Below are positions 57,556 through 64,000 of a stretch of 64,000 bases of DNA, one piece after another. Under the pieces are notes generated by a model. It saw only the letters and a list, made by a program, of their open reading frames with translations. It was not told the DNA's origin and made no database searches. This DNA is from Bog-532 sp965277615 (lineage in GTDB: Bacteria; Actinomycetota; Actinomycetes; Streptosporangiales; Streptosporangiaceae), in contig CBDIDG010000004.1 of assembly GCA_965277615.1 (NCBI GenBank), positions 682,001 to 746,000 on the forward strand. The letters are read 5' to 3'. The position numbers were made by a program, and so were the translations under genes. Position 1 is the stretch's first letter. Every line of letters starts with the position of its first letter.

Positions 57556-59685
57556 ATGCATGCCGAGAATTCCCACCGTCGTTATCGCCTGGCGGTCGAC
57601 ACCGGCGGAACCTTCACTGACCTTGTCGTGGAGGACTCAGCAGGGAATCTGAGCATCTTCAAGAGCCCGACCACTCCTGACCAGCCGGTCAGGGGTGTCC
57701 TGGACGTGGTCGAGTTGGCGGCGCTGAAGCTCGGGATCAGCAGCAGCGAGCTGCTCGACAGGACATCGCTGTTCATGTACGCGACGACCCACGCGATCAA
57801 CGCGGTGCTGACGGGGAGGACAGCGAAGACCGGCCTGCTCGTCACGGCCGGGCACCGGGACGTGCTACTACTTCGGGAGGGCAAGCGCGCCAACCCGTTC
57901 GATGGCACGGTGCCCTATCCGGCACCTTATATTCCCCGGGGGCTGACCCTGGGTGTGGGCGAGCGGATGACTGCGCAGGGCGAGGTGCTCAGGCCTCTCG
58001 ATGAGAACAGCGCGGTGGCTGCGCTGCGCACCTTTGCTGAAGCAGGCGTCGAGGCTGTAGCGGTGTGCCTGCTCTGGTCAATTCTCAACCCTGCGCACGA
58101 GCTGCGGATCGGGCAGCTGATCGAGCAGCACCTTCCCGGCAGCCCCTACACACTGTCACACCAGGTCAACCCCATCATCCGCGAATATCGACGAGCCTCA
58201 TCGGCAGCCATCGACGCCTCGCTCAAACCGGAGATGACCAAGCACCTGTCCGAACTCACGGACGGACTGGCCGCGCACGGGTTCAGCGGACGGATATTCG
58301 TCGTGTCCTCGATCGGCGGCGTGCTCGACGTGAACGACATCGCCCGGGCTCCGATCCACTGTCTCAACTCGGGCCCTTCCGTCGCCCCAGTCGCGGCCCG
58401 GCACTACGCCTCCCGGCTAGGCGATCTTGACCCAACAGTGATCGTGGCCGACGCTGGAGGGACCAGCTACGACGTCAGTCTGGTCCGGTCGGGGCGAATC
58501 CCGCGATCTGCCGAAACCTGGCTCGGCGGCCGATTCTCGGGCCACATCACGGGATTCCCTTCGATCGACGTCAAGAGCATCGGGGCCGGGGGCGGAAGCC
58601 TCGCCTGGGTTGATGATGGCGGGCTGCTCCACGTCGGGCCGCAGAGCGCGGGTGCTGTTCCGGGCCCAGCCTGCTACGGGCGTGGCGGTGAGCGCTCGAC
58701 CGTAACCGATGCCTGCCTATGCCTCGGTTATCTCAACCCGCAGAGCCTGGCCGACGACGCGATCCGGCCGGATCTCGAAGCAGCGCGCAATGCGGTCCTG
58801 CGGCACGTCGCAGAACCGCTGGGCGTGAGCACAACCGAGGCGGCATACGCCATCCTGCGCGTGACGACAGAGCTCATGGTGGGCGCAATCCAGGACGTGA
58901 CCCTCGCCCAGGGGATCGACACCCGCTCGGCCGTCCTGGTGGCCGGAGGCGGCGCGGCCGGACTCAACGCGGCGGCTATAGGCCGCCGTCTCGGCTGCTC
59001 ACGCGTGATCGTCCCGCAGACCTCCTCCACCCTGAGCGCGGCGGGAGCGCTGCTGTCTGACCTGTCCCGCGAGTACACGACGGCCACGGCGCTCTCTACA
59101 TCAAGCTTCGACATGCAGGCGGCCCGGAAGGTTGTCCAGGCGCTCACCGAGCAATGCGACACCTTCGCGGAATCAGCGGGCGCCGCCCAGGAGACGCGGA
59201 CGATCTCCTATTACGCGGTTGCACGGTACGAGAACCAGGTGTGGGACCTCGACGTGCCCTTCGAGCCCCATTGGTTCCTTTCCGACGACCTGTCGCCCTT
59301 CACCACCGCATTCCATCAGCTCCACACCGAGCACTTCGCCATCGCCGACGAGGGGTCGCCCGTCCTGATCACGCAGGTGCGAGCGCGGGTGGACTGCAGA
59401 CTCCGCCCTGCGGCCGACGAGATTCCCGCTCACGTGGCCGCGCCCGAGCCGCGGAAGCGGAGCGCGTATTTCCCGCAGCAGGGCGAGGTCGAGCTGAGCG
59501 TCGAGCAGCTCGACCGGCTGCCAGTGGATCAGGCCGTTCCAGGTCCGGCCATCATCGAGGGCCGGATGACCACTGTGGTCGTGGACCCAGGTATCACGGC
59601 CTGGCGCACTCCATCCGGTGATCTTGTAATTGACCTCTCCCCTGACGGCAACTCGCGGCCAGGACGAGCAGAGGAGTCTGTATGA
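57556..59685 (+). CDS. hyuA: HyuA: hydantoinase/oxoprolinase subunit A
   Basis: A 709-residue protein from ATG 57556 (GGAGGGGG upstream). It starts YRLAVDTGGTFTDLVVEDSAG, the ATP-binding phosphate motif of the acetate/sugar-kinase-like fold. ADAGGTSYDVSLVRSG, IDVKSIGAGGGSLAWVD and GPACYGRGG are the family's conserved blocks. With HyuB it forms ATP-dependent hydantoinases, oxoprolinases or acetone/acetophenone-type carboxylases. It is translationally coupled to HyuB (4-base overlap). The substrate is unknown; a ketone or cyclic amide step in the catabolic route is possible. Confidence 0.9.
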   Translation: MHAENSHRRYRLAVDTGGTFTDLVVEDSAGNLSIFKSPTTPDQPVRGVLDVVELAALKLGISSSELLDRTSLFMYATTHAINAVLTGRTAKTGLLVTAGHRDVLLLREGKRANPFDGTVPYPAPYIPRGLTLGVGERMTAQGEVLRPLDENSAVAALRTFAEAGVEAVAVCLLWSILNPAHELRIGQLIEQHLPGSPYTLSHQVNPIIREYRRASSAAIDASLKPEMTKHLSELTDGLAAHGFSGRIFVVSSIGGVLDVNDIARAPIHCLNSGPSVAPVAARHYASRLGDLDPTVIVADAGGTSYDVSLVRSGRIPRSAETWLGGRFSGHITGFPSIDVKSIGAGGGSLAWVDDGGLLHVGPQSAGAVPGPACYGRGGERSTVTDACLCLGYLNPQSLADDAIRPDLEAARNAVLRHVAEPLGVSTTEAAYAILRVTTELMVGAIQDVTLAQGIDTRSAVLVAGGGAAGLNAAAIGRRLGCSRVIVPQTSSTLSAAGALLSDLSREYTTATALSTSSFDMQAARKVVQALTEQCDTFAESAGAAQETRTISYYAVARYENQVWDLDVPFEPHWFLSDDLSPFTTAFHQLHTEHFAIADEGSPVLITQVRARVDCRLRPAADEIPAHVAAPEPRKRSAYFPQQGEVELSVEQLDRLPVDQAVPGPAIIEGRMTTVVVDPGITAWRTPSGDLVIDLSPDGNSRPGRAEESV

Positions 59686-61463
59686 CTCACGGCGTGGGAT
59701 CAGCTTCCGGAACCGACGGCGTCGCCCTCGCGCTGCTGAGCAGCCGGCTGGATACCATCGTCCGCAAGACGGCCAATACCCTGGTCCGGACCGCCCGCTC
59801 CCCCTCTCTTAACACCGCCAACGACTTCTCCTGCTGCCTGCTCACCGCCGACAGCCGGCTAATTTCCGCCGCGGAGAGCCTGCCAATCCACGTGTTTCGC
59901 GGCGCTGACATGATGCATCGGCAGCTGGTGGAGCTTCACCCGGTCATGCGGGACGGCGATGCCTATCTCAACAATTCCCCGTACCACGGAAACAACCACG
60001 CTGCGGACTGGGTCATCTTCGTGCCAGTCCTCGACCCGGGGGGCAGGCATCGGTTCACCGTGCTCTCAAAGGCCCACCTGGACGACATCGGGAACGCGGC
60101 GCCAACGACGATCAACCCGTTTTGCCAGGACGTCTACGCCGAAGGGGCCCTTATTTTCCCCTTCGTCAAGGTGCAGGACGATAACAAGACGAATGAAGAC
60201 TTCGTCCGAACCTGCGAAGCGCGACTGCGGCAGCCGGAGGTCTGGCGAGGTGACTTCGCAGCGCTCATCGGAAGTGCCCGCATCGGCGCGCGGGAAATGC
60301 GTTTGCTGGGCGAGGAGCTTGGCTGGGACACCGTGGACGACCTTGTCGGGCAGTGGCTGGATTACTCCGACGGCCAGATGCGGCAGATGATCAGTCAGCT
60401 GCCCGCGGGTACCGCCACGGCGACCTCGGTACACGACGCATTCGAAGGATGCCCGGAGATCCCGGTCACTGCGACCGTAACCGTGGACCCGGTGGCTCCG
60501 AAGATCACTGTCGATTTCCGCGACAACATCGACTGTCTCCCGAACGGCATGAATCTGAGCGAAGCGAGCTCGCTGACCGCCGGCATGGTCGGCGTTTTCA
60601 TGGGCCTTCCAGACATTGTTCCCGCGAACTCCGGGAGCATGCGCACGGTCGAAGTACTGATCCGCGAGGGCTGTATCGTCGGGATACCAAAGCACCCGAC
60701 GAGCTGCTCGGCGGCGACTACCAACGTTGCCGACCGGGCGGTCAACGCCGTGCAGCTGGCGCTGGGACGCATCAGTGACGGCCTGGGCATGGCCGAGATC
60801 GGCGGTGCGGTACCGGCGTCGGTCGGACCGTTCGCGATCTCGGCCCTGGAGCACCCCTCGGCGCCCAGCCTCGGCGCGTGCCTGCTCGGAGCGACGGGCG
60901 GGGCCGCCACGCCGCATGTGGATGGCTGGCTGACCGCCGTCACCGCAGGCGTCAACGGCACCGTCGGACGAGGCGTCGCCGAAATCCTCGAGCTCGCTCA
61001 CCCGCTGTATGTCTGGATCGACGAGCTGGAACCGGACAGCGAAGGCGCGGGGCGCACCCGCGGCGCACCCGCGGGCCACGTCGAAATAGGGCTGCATGCC
61101 GGACATGCCCTCAACATGTTCCTGTTCAGCGACGGATCAGTGCACGCTGCGCAAGGCGTGTCGGGGGGCCGGGCAGGCCAGCCTGCCCGGCAGGGTGTAC
61201 TGCGGACCGACGGGACGATGCAGCCGACGCCGGGGTTCGGACCGGTCACCATCAATCCAGGCGAACGGCTCGTGTCGTACTCGACGTCGGGCGGGGGCTA
61301 CGGAGACCCTCTGGAGCGGCCGGCGGAGCTCGTTCTCCGCGATGTCCAGGACGCCCTCATCAGCCCAGCCCGCGCTGCCTCGGTGTACGGCGTCCAGGTC
61401 AGTGACGATCTCTCCGCTGTCGTGGGGATGACAAAGGAGCGACAGGCGGTCGCGGGCACCTGA
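59682..61463 (+). CDS. hyuB: HyuB: hydantoinase/oxoprolinase subunit B
   Basis: This 593-residue partner of HyuA has FSCCLLTADSRLISAAESLPIHVF, NNSPYHGNNHAADWVIFVPVL with metal-binding Asp/His residues, MNLSEASSLTAGMVGVF and the late STSGGGYGDPLERPAELVLRDV. GAGGAG lies before the ATG, which overlaps the HyuA stop. The conserved blocks and order fit the family (about 500-600 residues). No third carboxylase subunit is adjacent. Confidence 0.9.
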   Translation: MTHGVGSASGTDGVALALLSSRLDTIVRKTANTLVRTARSPSLNTANDFSCCLLTADSRLISAAESLPIHVFRGADMMHRQLVELHPVMRDGDAYLNNSPYHGNNHAADWVIFVPVLDPGGRHRFTVLSKAHLDDIGNAAPTTINPFCQDVYAEGALIFPFVKVQDDNKTNEDFVRTCEARLRQPEVWRGDFAALIGSARIGAREMRLLGEELGWDTVDDLVGQWLDYSDGQMRQMISQLPAGTATATSVHDAFEGCPEIPVTATVTVDPVAPKITVDFRDNIDCLPNGMNLSEASSLTAGMVGVFMGLPDIVPANSGSMRTVEVLIREGCIVGIPKHPTSCSAATTNVADRAVNAVQLALGRISDGLGMAEIGGAVPASVGPFAISALEHPSAPSLGACLLGATGGAATPHVDGWLTAVTAGVNGTVGRGVAEILELAHPLYVWIDELEPDSEGAGRTRGAPAGHVEIGLHAGHALNMFLFSDGSVHAAQGVSGGRAGQPARQGVLRTDGTMQPTPGFGPVTINPGERLVSYSTSGGGYGDPLERPAELVLRDVQDALISPARAASVYGVQVSDDLSAVVGMTKERQAVAGT

Positions 61464-61481
61464 GTACCCCCGGCCGGCCTC

Positions 61482-62675
61482 TCACGGCAGGCCGAGCATC
61501 TGCCGCATGTTCTCGCCCATGATCAGCCGCTTGCCCTCCTCCGCGACGCCCTCCAGCTCGTCGAGGAAGTCGATCGGCTCGACGATGCCCTCCGGATGCG
61601 GCCAATCAGAGCCGAACAGCACGCGCTCGACACGCATGTGCTCGAGTGTCTCCGGGATGCTCTGCTCGTGGAACGGCGTGACCCAGACGTTCTCGTGGAA
61701 GGCCTCTACCGGGTCCTTGCCGAACAGGTACGGCACGCGCCCCCACGCCATCTTGAGGCGCCGCAGCAGTTCCGGCACCCAGGCGGCGCCCAGCTCGATA
61801 GCCGCGACCTTCAGCCGCGGGTGCCGGTCGAAGACGCCGTGGCAGAGGTAGGCGGCGAGCGTGTCGTAGATCGGCCGCTCCAGGTGCAGGGAGAGCACCT
61901 CCGGGAATGCGCTGCCCGCGAACGTCGAGATGAACGACTTCTCGCCGTAATCGACGGCGTAGCGGCCGTAGCCCGAATCGGAGGCGTGCAGGCAGATCAC
62001 CACGCCGGCCTCCTCCGCCATCGAGAAGAAGCGGTCGTGCGCGGGGTCCCCAGGCGAGCGGTTCCCGCTCGGCGTCCGGACGGGGCCCGGGCGCAGGGTG
62101 ATCGCCTTGCCGCCCCGGTCGATGACGAACCGCAGGTCGCGCTCGGCGGCCTCAGCGTCGACCAGGCACAGCATCGGGGCGCAGATCAGCCGGCCGTCCC
62201 GATCGAATCCCCAGTCCTCGTCCAGCCACTTCAGGCCGGCCTGCACCAGCGCGGAGAGCGCGGGCGGGTTGTCCCACAGCAGTTCCTCGAAACCGAGCGG
62301 GAGCGTGGGCAGCACCAGCGCGGACTTCACACCGTGCGATTCCATCGCCTTCAGCCGGGCGGCCCGCTCGACGTACTCCGGCAGCAGCGGGCCGAGCTCA
62401 CCCGCGATCTCCTTGCCCGAGGCGCCCCGGGAGTTCTGGGCCTTGAGGTAGGCGAGCAGCGCGCCGGGCTTCGCGACGGGGTCGAACGTGGGGTTCGGGA
62501 TCATCGAGTACCGGTGCCCTCCCATCAGGATGTGGGAGTGTCCCTCCTCGGTCTTGACCCAGCGGAAGGCGTCCTTGAACTTCTTGTCCAGGTGCCGGGT
62601 GTAGGCGTCGTGCGGCTCGTAGTAGTGCTGGTCGGAGTCCAGGATGTCGTAGTCGCGTGGGGCTGCTTGGCTCAC
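61482..62675 (-). CDS. Amidohydrolase-superfamily protein (second)
   Basis: A 397-residue TIM-barrel protein from GTG 62675 (AGAGGA upstream). It begins YDILDSDQHYYEPHDAYTRHL with the D-x-H/DxHyy motif of the ACMSD/LigI-type amidohydrolases. VICLHASDSGYGRYAVDYGE, PRLKVAAIELGAAWVPEL and VLFGSDWPHPEG complete the metal site (Asp and His in SDWPHPEG). It is more like the decarboxylase/hydrolase members than the LigJ-like copy at 27715-28719. It is the last gene of an operon with a thiolase and DUF35 protein. Confidence 0.88.
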   Translation of the reverse strand: MSQAAPRDYDILDSDQHYYEPHDAYTRHLDKKFKDAFRWVKTEEGHSHILMGGHRYSMIPNPTFDPVAKPGALLAYLKAQNSRGASGKEIAGELGPLLPEYVERAARLKAMESHGVKSALVLPTLPLGFEELLWDNPPALSALVQAGLKWLDEDWGFDRDGRLICAPMLCLVDAEAAERDLRFVIDRGGKAITLRPGPVRTPSGNRSPGDPAHDRFFSMAEEAGVVICLHASDSGYGRYAVDYGEKSFISTFAGSAFPEVLSLHLERPIYDTLAAYLCHGVFDRHPRLKVAAIELGAAWVPELLRRLKMAWGRVPYLFGKDPVEAFHENVWVTPFHEQSIPETLEHMRVERVLFGSDWPHPEGIVEPIDFLDELEGVAEEGKRLIMGENMRQMLGLP

Positions 62676-62704
62676 CGTGGCGTCCTCTCTGGCGTCGTAG
62701 TGGG

Positions 62705-63094
62705 CTACGCCGGCTCGAAGGTCGGCAAGGTGAGGTCGCCGTCGATCTTCGTCGGGGCGAACACCACGTGCGCGCCGATCGCGACGCTCTCGGGGGCGGT
62801 GTTGACGATGTGGGTCAGAAGCGTCCAGCCCTCGTCCAGTTCGACGATCGCGAGCGCGAAGGGGGTGGGCTGGTCGGGGCTGGGCGTCTGGTGGACGACC
62901 GTGACCGAGTAGACCGACCCCGTCCCCGCGCTGTCGGCCCACGTCCAGTCGGCCGAGCCGCAGTGCGGGCACACCGGCTCGGGCACGAAGAAGCGGCGGG
63001 AGCACGATCCGCACCGCGGGACGGTCAGCCGCCCCTCCCGCAGCGCCTCCCAGAACGGGCGGGTCAGGGCCGTCGGCGTCGGCTTGACAGGCAT
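62705..63094 (-). CDS. DUF35 OB-fold/zinc-ribbon protein (second)
   Basis: This 129-residue protein has an N-terminal helix TRPFWEALREGRLTVPRCG, a zinc ribbon with CGSC and CPHC pairs, and an OB-fold tail (SVYSVTVVHQTPSPDQPTPFALAIVELDEG). It begins right after the thiolase stop and is its probable partner. The same pairing occurs in the operon at 22.5-25.3 kb. Confidence 0.92.
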   Translation of the reverse strand: MPVKPTPTALTRPFWEALREGRLTVPRCGSCSRRFFVPEPVCPHCGSADWTWADSAGTGSVYSVTVVHQTPSPDQPTPFALAIVELDEGWTLLTHIVNTAPESVAIGAHVVFAPTKIDGDLTLPTFEPA

Positions 63095-63095
63095 C

Positions 63096-64000
63096 TCAGT
63101 CCTTCCCGAGGACGACGAACTCCTGGTGGCCCGGAGCGGACCCGGCGTTGGCCGCCAGCCCGACCTCCGCTTCGGGGACCTGGTGCACAGCGGTGCGCCG
63201 CAGCTGGCGGACGATCTCGACGACGCGGAGGGTCTGGTGCTGCAGCCCGTTCCAGGCGTAGGAGAGCAGGCCGCCGTCGACGTTCACCGGCAGCGGCGAG
63301 TCGAGTCCGATGCCGACGTCCTCGACGTAGGTCCCGCCCTCCCCCTCCGTACACGCGCCGAGCACCTCGAGGGTCCGGATGACCTCGAATGAGTTGGGGT
63401 CGTACAGGGCGAGGACGTCGAGATCGTCGACCGAGACCCCGGCCACCCCCAGCGCACGAGCCGCCGCCTGGACGCCCATGCGGCCGACCTCGCGGTACAG
63501 GGGCGGATTCTTGTACGGGGCGTCGTGCATCTGCATCCCCCCGCCGAGGATGCGCACGACCGGCGCGGCGAGGTCGCGGGCCCGCTCGACGGAGGTGAGC
63601 ACGACCGCCCCACCGCCCTCGGCGTTGACGCACAGGTCGAGCAGGTGGAACGGCGACGCCACGATCCTCGACGCGAGGACGTCGTCGACGGTCACCGCGG
63701 GCTTGCCGTACATCACGGCCTCGGGATTGGTGTACCCGTAGTTGCGGATGGACGACGCGACGGCGGCCAGTTGCTCGGGGGTCGTGCCGAACTCGGTCAT
63801 GTGCCGCTGCGCGACCAACGCGAACAGCGGCACGATCCCGGCGTCCCAGATGTCGGTGAACTCCAGGACGTCGGGGAGGGCGACGGGTCCGCCCGAGAAC
63901 ATACCGGCCTGGGCGCCGCCCACCACCGCCACGTCGCACAGCCCAGCGGCGATCGCCGAGGCCGCCTTCAGCACGCCGCGGATGCCCGCGGTGTCCATGA
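63096..64000 (-). CDS. SCP2-type thiolase (5' end beyond the window)
   Basis: The C-terminal 300-odd residues of a thiolase-like protein. VLKAASAIAAGLCDVAVVGGAQ and later NAEGGGAVVLTSVERARD, then VDGGLLSYAWNGLQHQTLRVVEIVRQL, match the lipid-transfer/SCP2 thiolase layout. The frame is open to the window edge. The internal ATG at 63998 is not the true start, as the normal N-terminus with the nucleophile region is missing. It is coupled to the DUF35 gene. Confidence 0.88.
   Translation of the reverse strand, partial: MDTAGIRGVLKAASAIAAGLCDVAVVGGAQAGMFSGGPVALPDVLEFTDIWDAGIVPLFALVAQRHMTEFGTTPEQLAAVASSIRNYGYTNPEAVMYGKPAVTVDDVLASRIVASPFHLLDLCVNAEGGGAVVLTSVERARDLAAPVVRILGGGMQMHDAPYKNPPLYREVGRMGVQAAARALGVAGVSVDDLDVLALYDPNSFEVIRTLEVLGACTEGEGGTYVEDVGIGLDSPLPVNVDGGLLSYAWNGLQHQTLRVVEIVRQLRRTAVHQVPEAEVGLAANAGSAPGHQEFVVLGKD

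Noticed and set aside
61471..61490. CGGCCT/AGGCCG hairpin between hyuB and the amidohydrolase gene
   Set aside because: Six-base arms with an 8-base loop and no T run are too weak to call a terminator in such GC-rich DNA.
61596..62912. Long plus-strand frame of 438 codons opposite the amidohydrolase gene
   Set aside because: It is an antisense shadow of the clearly homologous minus-strand gene.
1..64000. CRISPR arrays, insertion sequences, integrase or prophage genes
   Set aside because: No spaced repeat array, no transposase or recombinase motif and no phage genes were recognised anywhere in the window.

Overview
The window is high-GC DNA of actinobacterial type. It has many GTG starts, start/stop overlaps between consecutive genes (ATGA, GTGA), MprAB/TcrAB-style two-component genes, paired acyl-CoA dehydrogenases, DUF35/thiolase pairs and a possible F420-type PPOX protein. 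I cannot name the genus from sequence alone.

Region 1 (1-13.8 kb) looks like ordinary chromosome. It holds a marR-MFS transporter-isochorismatase operon, a metallo-beta-lactamase-fold hydrolase, an arylamine N-acetyltransferase, a TPR protein and a GNAT acetyltransferase. These are followed by a small LuxR-type HTH protein and an OmpR-type response regulator/histidine kinase pair. An acyltransferase-3/LMW-PTP/fructosamine-kinase-like operon and an exported S53 peptidase follow. The region ends at a tRNA-Lys(CTT) gene, 13725-13797.

Region 2 (14.4-38.8 kb) starts after about 570 bases of unassigned DNA and is a dense catabolic cluster. It encodes a Rieske oxygenase, an aldo/keto reductase, a P450, acyl-CoA ligases, two acyl-CoA dehydrogenase pairs, MaoC hydratases and a DUF35 + thiolase pair. 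It also encodes a LigB-type extradiol dioxygenase, a 4-oxalomesaconate-hydratase-like amidohydrolase, two RraA-type proteins (aldolase family), RidA and a type III CoA-transferase. Several promoters share an AT-rich element, ATAGACTAT or a variant, and one copy lies directly upstream of a GntR/FCD regulator gene. My reading is a regulon that activates an aromatic acid with a side chain as a CoA ester, shortens the side chain with an igr-like beta-oxidation/aldolase set, and opens the ring by a gallate/methylgallate-type route ending in central metabolites.

Region 3 (38.9-50.9 kb) is a second catabolic operon with its own uptake system. It has a branched-chain-amino-acid-type (Liv) ABC transporter whose two permeases and first ATPase are fused in one polypeptide, a divergent lipoprotein binding protein, and then LivF, a SnoaL-like protein, a CoA-transferase, a crotonase, a VOC protein, a double-hotdog MaoC, a 2,4-dienoyl-CoA-reductase-like SDR and an acyl-CoA synthetase. 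A perfect 8-bp-arm palindrome sits in the divergent promoter.

Region 4 (50.9-64 kb) holds further catabolic units: two acyl-CoA synthetases, an SDR, a KstD-like flavoprotein with an ABM-domain protein, a HyuA/HyuB pair, and a minus-strand operon of thiolase (cut by the window end), DUF35 protein and amidohydrolase. The start next to a tRNA gene and the long run of accessory catabolic genes fit a genomic island, but no integrase or second attachment site was seen.
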